A DNA stretch of 64,000 bases, taken from the NCBI RefSeq assembly GCF_051014445.1, contig NC_135134.1, positions 2,571,672-2,635,671 of the forward strand, written 5' to 3'. Below are positions 49,271 to 59,700 of this stretch, piece after piece. How positions within the stretch are numbered: position 1 is the first letter of the stretch; every line of letters begins with the position of its first letter. The stretch comes from Colletes latitarsis. Its lineage: Eukaryota; Arthropoda; Insecta; Hymenoptera; Colletidae. The notes below the pieces were generated by a model. The model had not been told where the DNA came from. It did no database searches and saw only the letters and a list, made by a program, of their open reading frames with translations. The position numbers and the translations under genes are program-made.

Positions 49271-51639
49271 CGTCATAATGTGGTTCCACACCGAAGCAGT
49301 CCATGAAACCTGGTTGCGATGAATATTTTGGAGGATAACGCTGGTTATGCTTGGGTTAGTTCTGACATTTGCAATCATCTGGCTCGTACTTTCGCATTTT
49401 TCGCATATTTGTTGGCCAAATCCTGGGCTTTTTCTGGTTTGGATCACGTAGTAATGCGGTACCACACCGTAACAGTCAATTAAACCTGGTTGCGATTAAT
49501 ATTTTGGAGGATAACGCCGGTTATGTCTCGGTTAGGTCTGGGATTTGCCCTCATCTGGCTCGTACCTTCGTATTTTTCGCCTACTTGTTGGCAAGATCCT
49601 GGGCTTTTTCTGGTTCGGATCACGTAGTACTGCGGTACCACACTGAAACAGTCAATTAAACCCGGTTGCGAGTAATGTTTTAGAGGATAACGCCGGTTAT
49701 GTCTCGGTTAGGTCTGGGATTTGCCCTCATCTGGCTCGTACTTTCGCGTTCTTCGCATACTTCTTGGCCAGATACAGGGGTTTTTCTGGTTTGGATCCCG
49801 TAATAATGACGTTCCACACCGAAACAGTCAATTAAACCTGGTTTCGATTAATATTTTAGAGAACAACGCCGGTTATATCTCGGTTAGGTCTGGGATTTGC
49901 CCTAATCTGGCTGGTACTTTCGCATTTTCCGCATACTTGTTGGCCAGATCCTGGCCTTTTTCTGGTTTGGATCACGTAGTAATGCGGTACCACACCGAAA
50001 AAGTCAATAGAAGCTGGTTCCGAATAGTATTTTAGAGAAAACGCAGGTTACGTCTGGGTTAGTTCTGGTATTTGCAATCATCTGGCTCATACTTTCGCGT
50101 TTTTCGCATACTTGTTGGCCAGATCCTGGGTTTTTTCTGGTTTGGATCCCGTAGTAATGAGGTTCCACACCGAAACAGTTAAATAAACCTGGTTTCGATT
50201 AATATTTTAGAGAATAACGCCGGTTATATCTCGGTTAGGTCTGGGATTTGCCCTCATCTGGCTCGTACTTTCGCATTTTCCGCATACTTGTTGGCCAGAT
50301 CCTGGCCATTTTCTGGTTTGTATCACGTAGTGATGTGGTACCACACTGAAACAGTCAATAGAAGCTGGTTCCGTATAGTATATTAGAGGATAACGCAGGT
50401 TACGTCTGGGTTAGTTCTGGTATTTGCAATCATCTGGCTCGTAATTTCGCAATTTTCGCGTACTTGTTGGCCAGATCTTGGGTGTTTTGTGGTTTGGCTT
50501 CCGTCATAATGTGGTTCCACACCGAAGCAGTCAATGAAACCTGGTTGCGATGAATATTTTGGAGGATAACGCTGGTTATGTTTGGGTTAGTTCTGGCATT
50601 TGCAATCATCTGGCTCGTACTTTCGCGTTCTTCGCATACTTCTTGGCCAGATATAGGGTTTATTCTGGTTTGGATCCCGTAATAATGACGTTCCACACCG
50701 AAACAGTTAAATAAACCTGGTTTCGATTAATATTTTAGAGAATAACGCCGGTTATATCTCGGTTAGGTCAGGGATTTGCCCTCATCTGGCTCGTACTTTC
50801 GCATATTTCGCCTCCCTTTTGGCAAGATCCCGGCCTTTTTCTGTTTGTATCACGTAGTGATGTGGTACAACACTGAAACAGTCAATAGAAGCTGGTTCCG
50901 AATAGTATATTAGAGGATAACGCAGGTTACGTCTGGGTTAGTTCTGGTATTTGCAATCATCTGGCTCGTAATTACGCAATTTTCGTGTACTTGTTGGCCA
51001 GATCTTGGGTCTTTTGTGGTTTGGATTCCGTCATAATGTGGTTCCACACCGAAGCAGTCCATGAAACCTGGTTGCGATGAATATTTTGGAGGATAACGCT
51101 GGTTATGTTTGGGTTAGTTCTGGCATTTGCAATCATCTGGCTCGTACTTTCGCATTTTTCGCATACTTGTTGGCCAAATCCTGGGCTTTATCTGGTTTCG
51201 ATCACGTAGTAATGTGGTTCCACACCGAAACAGTTAAATAAACCTGGTTTCGATTAATATTTTAGAGAATAACGCCGGTTATATCTCGGTTAGGTCTGGG
51301 ATTTGCCCTAATCTGGCTGGTACTTTCGCATTTTCCGCATACTTGTTGGCCAGATCCTGGCCTTTTTCTGGTTTGTATCACGTAGTGGTGTGGTACCACA
51401 CTGAAACAGTCAATAGAAGCTGGTTCCGAATAGTATTTTAGAGGATAACGCAGGTTACGTCTGGGTTAGTTCTGGTATTTGCAATCATCTGGCTCGTACT
51501 TTCGCATTTCTCGCATACTTGTTGGCCAGATCCTGGGCTTTTTCTGGTTTGGATCACGTAGTAATGCGGTACCACACCGAAAAAGTCAATTAAACCTGGT
51601 TGCGATTAATATTTTAGAGGATAACGCCGGTTATGTCTC

Positions 51640-51680
51640 GGTTAGGTCTGGGATTTGCAATCATCTAGCTCGCTCTTTCG
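51640..51680 (+). repeat. Hybrid monomer at the boundary of the two zones
   Basis: The unit begins as GGGATTTGCAATCATC, typical of the upstream zone, and continues as TAGCTCGCTCTTTCGCATC, the type that is position 4 of the 880-bp unit downstream. In the regular zone that type begins GAGTTGCCCTCATCTAGC (52,535). So the junction lies within about 20 bp around 51,655-51,666. From here on the five-monomer order begins. Confidence 0.72.
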
Positions 51681-52006
51681 CATCTATCGCATACTTGATG
51701 GCTAGATCCTGGCCTTTTTCTGGTTTGGATCACGTAGTAATGCGGTACCACACCGAAACAGTCAATTAAACCTGGTTGCGATTAATATATTAGAGGATAA
51801 CGCCGGTTATGTCTCGGTTAGGTCTGGGATTTGCCCTCATCTGGCTCGCACTTTCGCATTTTTCGCATACTTGCTGGCCAGATCCTGGCCTTTTTCTGGT
51901 CTCTATCACGTAGTAATGTGGTACCACACTGAAACAGTCAATAAAAGCTGGTTCCGATTAGTATCTTAGAGGATAACGCTGGTTATGGCTGGGTTAGTTC
52001 TGGTAT

Positions 52007-52886
52007 TTGCAATCATCTGGCTCGTACCTTCGCATTTTTCGCCTACTTGTTGTCAAGATCCTGGGCTTTTTCTGGTTTGGATCACGTAGTAATGCGGTAC
52101 CACACCGTAACAGTCAATTAAATCTGGTTGCGATTAATATTCTGGAGGATAACGCCGGTTATGTCTCGATTAGGTCTGGGATTTGCCCTCATGTGGCTCG
52201 TACCTTTGCATTTTTCGCCTACTTGTTGGCAAGATCCTGGGCTTTTTCTGGTTCGGATCACGTAGTAATGCGGTACCACACCGAAACAGTCAATTAAACC
52301 TGGTTGCGATTAATATTTTAGAGGATAACGCCGGTTATGTCTGGGTTAGTTCTGGTATTTGCCCTCATCTGGCTCGCACTTTCGCATCTATCGCATACTT
52401 GCTGGCTAGATCCTGGCATTTTCCTGGTTTGGATCACGTAGTAATGCGGTACCACACCGAAACAGTCAATTAAACCTGGTTGCGATGAATATTTTAGAGG
52501 ATAACGCCGGTTATGTCTGGCTTAGGTCTGGGAGTTGCCCTCATCTAGCTCGCTCTTTCGCATCTATCGCATACTTGATGGCTAGATCCTGGCCTTTTTC
52601 TGGTTTGGATCACGTAGTAATGCGGTACCACACCGAAACAGTCAATTAAACCTGGTTGCGATTAATATATTAGAGGATAACGCCGGTTATGTCTCGGTTA
52701 GGTCTGGGATTTGCCCTCATCTGGCTCGCACTTTCGCATTTTTCGCATACTTGCTGGCCAGATCCTGGCCTTTTTCTGGTCTCTATCACGTAGTAATGTG
52801 GTACCACACTGAAACAGTCAATAAAAGCTGGTTCCGATTAGTATCTTAGAGGATAACGCTGGTTATGGCTGGGTTAGTTCTGGTAT
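52007..52886 (+). repeat. Reference copy of the 880-bp five-monomer unit
   Basis: The five monomers start at 52007, 52183, 52359, 52535 and 52711. Monomer 1 has AATCATCTGG, TTGTTGTCAAGATC and a GTAACAG variant. Monomer 2 has CTCATGTGG and ACCTTTGCAT. Monomer 3 has CATCTATCGCATAC, GCTGGCTAGATC and TGGCATTTTCC. Monomer 4 has GAGTTGCCC and CATCTAGCTCGCTC. Monomer 5 has TTGCTGGCCAGATC and TGGTCTCTATCAC. The next unit at 52887 repeats the order except at position 2, where a TTGTTGGCCAG monomer with GGCATGGACC replaces the CTCATGTGG type. That substitution shows single-monomer replacement inside an otherwise kept order. Confidence 0.8.
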
Positions 52887-53766
52887 TTGCAATCATCTGG
52901 CTCGTACCTTCGCATTTTTCGCCTACTTGTTGTCAAGATCCTGGGCTTTTTCTGGTTTGGATCACGTAGTAATGCGGTACCACACCGTAACAGTCAATTA
53001 AATCTGGTTGCGATTAATATTCTGGAGGATAACGCCGGTTATGTCTCGGTTAGGTCTGGGATTTGCCCTCATCTGGCTCGTACTTTCGCATTTTTCGCAT
53101 ACTTGTTGGCCAGATCCTGGCCTTTTTCTGGCATGGACCACGTAGTAATTTGGTACCACACTGAAACATTCAACTAAACCTGGTTCCGATTAATATTTTA
53201 GAGGATAACGCCGGTTATGTCTGGGTTAGTTCTGGTATTTGCCCTCATCTGGCTCGCACTTTCGCATCTATCGCATACTTGGTGGCTAGATCCTGGCATT
53301 TTCCTGGTTTGGATCACGTAGTAATGCGGTACCACACCGAAACAGTCAATTAAACCTGGTTGCGATGAATATTTTAGAGGATAACGCCGGTTATGTCTGG
53401 CTTAGGTCTGGGAGTTGCCCTCATCTAGCTCGCTCTTTCGCATCTATCGCATACTTGATGGCTAGATCCTGGCCTTTTTCTGGTTTGGATCACGTAGTAA
53501 TGCGGTACCACACCGAAACAGTCAATTAAACCTGGTTGCGATTAATATATTAGAGGATAACGCCGGTTATGACTCGGTTAGGTCTGGGATTTGCCCTCAT
53601 CTGGCTCGCACTTTCGCATTTTTCGCATACTTGCTGGCCAGATCCTGGCCTTTTTCTGGTCTCTATCACGTAGTAATGTGGTACCACACTGAAACAGTCA
53701 ATAAAAGCTGGTTCCGATTAGTATCTTAGAGGATAACGCTGGTTATGGCTGGGTTAGTTCTGGTAT
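52887..53766 (+). repeat. Second 880-bp unit with monomer 2 replaced
   Basis: Positions 1, 3, 4 and 5 match the preceding unit with few changes; for example position 3 has TTGGTGGCTAG instead of TTGCTGGCTAG. Position 2 (from 53063) belongs to a different type, carrying CTTTTTCTGGCATGGACC and GTAATTTGGTACC. The same replacement monomer reappears at about 56,760, 3,696 bp downstream, so it was copied as part of a larger block. Confidence 0.75.
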
Positions 53767-55230
53767 TTGCAATCATCTGGCTCGTACCTTCGCATTTTTC
53801 GCCTACTTGTTGTCAAGATCCTGGGCTTTTTCTGGTTTGGATCACGTAGTAATGCGGTACCACACCGTAACAGTCAATTAAATCTGGTTGCGATTAATAT
53901 TCTGGAGGATAACGCCGGTTATGTCTCGATTAGGTCTGGGATTTGCCCTCATGTGGCTCGTACCTTTGCATTTTTCGCCTACTTGTTGGCAAGATCCTGG
54001 GCTTTTTCTGGTTCGGATCACGTAGTAATGCGGTACCACACCGAAACAGTCAATTAAACCTGGTTGCGATTAATATTTTAGAGGATAACGCCGGTTATGT
54101 CTCGGTTAGGTCTGGGATTTGCCCTCATCTGGCTCGTACTTTCGCATTTTTCGCATACTTGTTGGCCAGATCCTGGCCTTTTTCTGGCTTGGACCACGTA
54201 GTAATTAGGAACCACACTGAAACATTCGACTAAACCTGGTGCCGATTAATGTTTTAGAGGATAACGCCGGTTATGTCTGGGTTAGTTCTGGTATTTGCCC
54301 TCATCTGGCTCGCACTTTCGCATCTATCGCATACTTGATGGCTAGATCCTGGCCTTTTTCTGGTTTGGATCACGTAGTAATGCGGTACCACAGCGAAACA
54401 GTCAATTAAACCTGGTTGCGATTAATATTTTAGAGGATAACGCCGGTTATGTCTCGGTTAGGTCTGGGATTTGCCCTGATCTCGCTCCTACTTTCGCATT
54501 TTTCGCATACTTGTTGGCCAGATCCTGGGCTTTTCCTGGTTTGGATCACGTAGTAATATGGTACCACACTGGAACAGTCAGTTAAACCTGGTTCCGATTA
54601 ATATTTTGGAGGATAACGCCGGTTATGTCTCGGTTAGGTCTGGGGTTTGCCCTCATCTGGCTCGTACTTTCGCATTTTTCGCATACTTGTTGGCCAGATC
54701 CTGGCCTTTTTCTGGTTTGGATCACGTAGTAATGCGGTACCACACCGAAACAGTCAAGTAAACCTGGTTGCGATTAATATTTTAGTGGATAACGCCGGTT
54801 ATGTCTCGGTTAGGTCTGGGATTTGCCCTCATCTGGCTCGTACTTTTGCATTTTTCGCATACTTGCTGGCCAGATCCTGGCCTTTTTCTGGTCTGTATCA
54901 CGTAGTAATGTGGTACCACACTGAAACCGTCAATAAAAGCTGGTTGCGATTAATATTTTAGAGGATAACGCCGGTTATGTGTCGGTTAGGTCTGGGATTT
55001 GCCCTCATCTGGCTCGCACTTTCGCATTTATCGCATACTTGATGGCTAGATCCTGGCCTTTTTCTGGTTTGGATCACGTAGTAATGCGGTACCACACCGA
55101 AACAGTCAATTAAACCTGGTTGCGATTAATATTTTAGAGGATAACGCCGGTTATGTCTCGGTTAGGTCTGGGATTTGCCCTGATCTGGCTCCTACTTTCG
55201 CATTTTTCGCATACTTGTTGGCCAGATCCT
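53040..55230 (+). repeat. Block copied at 56,736-58,926 (offset 3,696, 21 monomers)
   Basis: The copy keeps GGCATGGACC, GAGTTGCCC with CATCTAGCTCGC, TTATGACTCGG, GTCTCTATCAC, TATTCTGGAGG, CTCATGTGG, AGGAACCACAC with ATTCGACTAAACC, GGTGCCGATTAATG and CACAGCGAAAC, in that order. I noticed almost no differences over 2.2 kb. It ends near 55,227, where this copy has CTGGGCTTTTCCTGG and the other CTGGCCTTTTTCTGG. Confidence 0.82.
54070..54710 (+). repeat. Short block copied at 60,582-61,222 (offset 6,512)
   Basis: The AGGAACCACAC, GGTGCCGATTAATG, CACAGCGAAAC, AATATGGTACC with CTGGAACAGTCAGTTAAACC, and GGGGTTTGCCC tags occur in this order at both sites and at 57.8-58.4 kb. Differences include ATTCGACTAA against ATTCAACTAA and GAGGATAACG against GAGGATTACG. 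Confidence 0.75.
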
Positions 55231-56130
55231 GGGCTTTTCCTGGTTTGGATCACGTAGTAATATGGTACCACACTGGAACAGTCAGTTAAACCTGGTTCCG
55301 ATTAATATTTTGGAGGATAACGCCGGTTATGTCTCGGTTAGGTCTGGGGTTTGCCCTCATCTGGCTCGTACTTTCGCATTTTTCGCATACTTGTTGGCCA
55401 GATCCTGGCCTTTTTCTGGCTTGGACCACGTAGTAATTTGGTACCACACTGAAACATTCAACTAAACCTGGTTCCGATTAATATTTTAGAGGATAACGCC
55501 TGTTATGTCTGGGTTAGTTCTGGTATTTGCCCTCATCTGGCTCGCACTTTCGCATCTATCGCATACTTGGTGGCTAGATCCTGGCCTTTTTCTGGTTTGG
55601 ATCACGTAGTAATGCGGTACCACACCGAGACAGTCAATTAAACCTGGTTGCGATTAATATTTTGGAGGATAACGCCGGTTATGTCTCGGTTAGGTCTGGG
55701 ATTTGCCCTCATTTGTCTCGTACCTTTGCATTTTTCGCCTACTTGTTGTCAAGATCCTGGGCTTTTTCTGGTTCGGATCACGTAGTAATGCGGTACCACA
55801 CCGAAACAGTCAGTTAAACCTGGTTGCGATTAATATTTTAGAGGATAACGCCGGTTATGTCTCGGTTAGGTCTGGGATTTGCCCTGATCTGGCTCCTACT
55901 TTCGCATTTTTCGCATACTTGTTGGCCAGATCCTGGCCTTTTTCTGGCTTGGATCACGTAGTAATGCGGTACCACAACGAAACAGTCAATTAAACCTGGT
56001 TGCGATTAATATTTTAGAGGATAACGCCGGTTATGTCTCGGTTAGGTCCGGGATTTGCCCTCATCTGGCTCGCACTTTCGCATTTATCGCATACTTGATG
56101 GCTAGATCCTGGCCTTTTTCTGGTTTGAAT
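55200..56130 (+). repeat. Block copied at 61,008-61,938 (offset 5,808, 33 monomers)
   Basis: The AATATGGTACC unit, GGGGTTTGCCC unit, GCCTGTTATG unit, CTCATTTGTCTCG unit and CACAACGAAAC unit recur in order. The copy has GAAACAG where this block has GAGACAG, and GAGTTGCCC at 61,508 where this block has GATTTGCCC. The overlap of this block with the 3,520-bp pair shows three related copies of the segment. Confidence 0.75.
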
Positions 56131-56780
56131 CACGTAGTAATGCGGTACCACACCGAAACAGTCAAGTAAACCTGGTTGCGATTAATATTTTAGTGGATAA
56201 CGCAGGTTATGTCTCGGTTAGGTCTGGGATTTGCCCTCATCTGGCTCGTACTTTTGCATTTTTCGCATACTTGCTGGCCAGATCCTGGCCTTTTTCTGGT
56301 CTGTATCACGTAGTAATGTGGTACCACACTGAAACCGTCAATAAAAGCTGGTTGCGATTAATATTTTAGAGGATAACGCCGGTTATGTGTCGGTTAGGTC
56401 TGGGATTTGCCCTCATCTGGCTCGCACTTTCGCATTTATCGCATACTTGATGGCTAGATCCTGGCCTTTTTCTGGTTTGGATCACGTAGTAATGCGGTAC
56501 CACACCGAAACAGTCAATTAAACCTGGTTGCGATTAATATTTTGGAGGATAACGCCGGTTATGTCTCGGTTAGGTCTGGGATTTGCCCTCATTTGTCTCG
56601 TACCTTTGCATTTTTCGCCTACTTGTTGTCAAGATCCTGGGCTTTTTCTGGTTCGGATCACGTAGTAATGCGGTACCACACCGAAACAGTCAAGTAAACC
56701 TGGTTGCGATTAATATTTTAGTGGATAACGCCGGTTATGTCTCGGTTAGGTCTGGGATTTGCCCTCATCTGGCTCGTACT
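55390..56780 (+). repeat. Block copied at 58,910-60,300 (offset 3,520, 20 monomers)
   Basis: Tags in both are GATAACGCCTGTTATG, CACACCGAGACAG, CTCATTTGTCTCG with ACCTTTGCAT, CACAACGAAAC, GTTAGGTCCGGG, TTTGAATCACG, GTGGATAACGCAGG and CTTTTGCAT. Private changes in the second copy include CCGGTAATGTC at 59,373 and CTGACCTGG at 59,403. Offset is an exact multiple of 880, consistent with the five-unit order. Confidence 0.8.
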
Positions 56781-59700
56781 TTCGCATTTTTCGCATACTT
56801 GTTGGCCAGATCCTGGCCTTTTTCTGGCATGGACCACGTAGTAATTTGGTACCACACTGAAACATTCAACTAAACCTGGTTCCGATTAATATTTTAGAGG
56901 ATAACGCCGGTTATGTCTGGGTTAGTTCTGGTATTTGCCCTCATCTGGCTCGCACTTTCGCATCTATCGCATACTTGGTGGCTAGATCCTGGCATTTTCC
57001 TGGTTTGGATCACGTAGTAATGCGGTACCACACCGAAACAGTCAATTAAACCTGGTTGCGATGAATATTTTAGAGGATAACGCCGGTTATGTCTGGCTTA
57101 GGTCTGGGAGTTGCCCTCATCTAGCTCGCTCTTTCGCATCTATCGCATACTTGATGGCTAGATCCTGGCCTTTTTCTGGTTTGGATCACGTAGTAATGCG
57201 GTACCACACCGAAACAGTCAATTAAACCTGGTTGCGATTAATATATTAGAGGATAACGCCGGTTATGACTCGGTTAGGTCTGGGATTTGCCCTCATCTGG
57301 CTCGCACTTTCGCATTTTTCGCATACTTGCTGGCCAGATCCTGGCCTTTTTCTGGTCTCTATCACGTAGTAATGTGGTACCACACTGAAACAGTCAATAA
57401 AAGCTGGTTCCGATTAGTATCTTAGAGGATAACGCTGGTTATGGCTGGGTTAGTTCTGGTATTTGCAATCATCTGGCTCGTACCTTCGCATTTTTCGCCT
57501 ACTTGTTGTCAAGATCCTGGGCTTTTTCTGGTTTGGATCACGTAGTAATGCGGTACCACACCGTAACAGTCAATTAAATCTGGTTGCGATTAATATTCTG
57601 GAGGATAACGCCGGTTATGTCTCGATTAGGTCTGGGATTTGCCCTCATGTGGCTCGTACCTTTGCATTTTTCGCCTACTTGTTGGCAAGATCCTGGGCTT
57701 TTTCTGGTTCGGATCACGTAGTAATGCGGTACCACACCGAAACAGTCAATTAAACCTGGTTGCGATTAATATTTTAGAGGATAACGCCGGTTATGTCTCG
57801 GTTAGGTCTGGGATTTGCCCTCATCTGGCTCGTACTTTCGCATTTTTCGCATACTTGTTGGCCAGATCCTGGCCTTTTTCTGGCTTGGACCACGTAGTAA
57901 TTAGGAACCACACTGAAACATTCGACTAAACCTGGTGCCGATTAATGTTTTAGAGGATAACGCCGGTTATGTCTGGGTTAGTTCTGGTATTTGCCCTCAT
58001 CTGGCTCGCACTTTCGCATCTATCGCATACTTGATGGCTAGATCCTGGCCTTTTTCTGGTTTGGATCACGTAGTAATGCGGTACCACAGCGAAACAGTCA
58101 ATTAAACCTGGTTGCGATTAATATTTTAGAGGATAACGCCGGTTATGTCTCGGTTAGGTCTGGGATTTGCCCTGATCTCGCTCCTACTTTCGCATTTTTC
58201 GCATACTTGTTGGCCAGATCCTGGGCTTTTCCTGGTTTGGATCACGTAGTAATATGGTACCACACTGGAACAGTCAGTTAAACCTGGTTCCGATTAATAT
58301 TTTGGAGGATAACGCCGGTTATGTCTCGGTTAGGTCTGGGGTTTGCCCTCATCTGGCTCGTACTTTCGCATTTTTCGCATACTTGTTGGCCAGATCCTGG
58401 CCTTTTTCTGGTTTGGATCACGTAGTAATGCGGTACCACACCGAAACAGTCAAGTAAACCTGGTTGCGATTAATATTTTAGTGGATAACGCCGGTTATGT
58501 CTCGGTTAGGTCTGGGATTTGCCCTCATCTGGCTCGTACTTTTGCATTTTTCGCATACTTGCTGGCCAGATCCTGGCCTTTTTCTGGTCTGTATCACGTA
58601 GTAATGTGGTACCACACTGAAACCGTCAATAAAAGCTGGTTGCGATTAATATTTTAGAGGATAACGCCGGTTATGTGTCGGTTAGGTCTGGGATTTGCCC
58701 TCATCTGGCTCGCACTTTCGCATTTATCGCATACTTGATGGCTAGATCCTGGCCTTTTTCTGGTTTGGATCACGTAGTAATGCGGTACCACACCGAAACA
58801 GTCAATTAAACCTGGTTGCGATTAATATTTTAGAGGATAACGCCGGTTATGTCTCGGTTAGGTCTGGGATTTGCCCTGATCTGGCTCCTACTTTCGCATT
58901 TTTCGCATACTTGTTGGCCAGATCCTGGCCTTTTTCTGGCTTGGACCACGTAGTAATTTGGTACCACACTGAAACATTCAACTAAACCTGGTTCCGATTA
59001 ATATTTTAGAGGATAACGCCTGTTATGTCTGGGTTAGTTCTGGTATTTGCCCTCATCTGGCTCGCACTTTCGCATCTATCGCATACTTGGTGGCTAGATC
59101 CTGGCCTTTTTCTGGTTTGGATCACGTAGTAATGCGGTACCACACCGAGACAGTCAATTAAACCTGGTTGCGATTAATATTTTGGAGGATAACGCCGGTT
59201 ATGTCTCGGTTAGGTCTGGGATTTGCCCTCATTTGTCTCGTACCTTTGCATTTTTCGCCTACTTGTTGTCAAGATCCTGGGCTTTTTCTGGTTCGGATCA
59301 CGTAGTAATGCGGTACCACACCGAAACAGTCAGTTAAACCTGGTTGCGATTAATATTTTAGAGGATAACGCCGGTAATGTCTCGGTTAGGTCTGGGATTT
59401 GCCCTGACCTGGCTCCTACTTTCGCATTTTTCGCATACTTGTTGGCCAGATCCTGGCCTTTTTCTGGCTTGGATCACGTAGTAATGCGGTACCACAACGA
59501 AACAGTCAATTAAACCTGGTTGCGATTAATATTTTAGAGGATAACGCCGGTTATGTCTCGGTTAGGTCCGGGATTTGCCCTCATCTGGCTCGCACTTTCG
59601 CATTTATCGCATACTTGATGGCTAGATCCTGGCCTTTTTCTGGTTTGAATCACGTAGTAATGCGGTACCACACCGAAACAGTCAAGTAAACCTGGTTGCG

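Larger units (their letters stand above)
1..51655 (+). repeat. Heterogeneous array zone with nested block duplications
   Basis: This part mixes several monomer subfamilies. One carries AATCATCTGG in place of CCTCATCTGG. Another, strongly diverged, reads GTAATTTCGCAATTTTCGCG with GATTCCGTCATAATG. A third reads CCTACTTGTTGGCAAG, and a fourth has GAAGCTGGTTCCGAATAG. No single short higher-order period holds across the zone. Blocks of 4 to 30 monomers recur at several different offsets, described in the entries below. Single-base and 11-bp indels that shift the 176-bp register occur only in this zone. The pattern fits repeated unequal exchange with ongoing local amplification. Confidence 0.85.
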
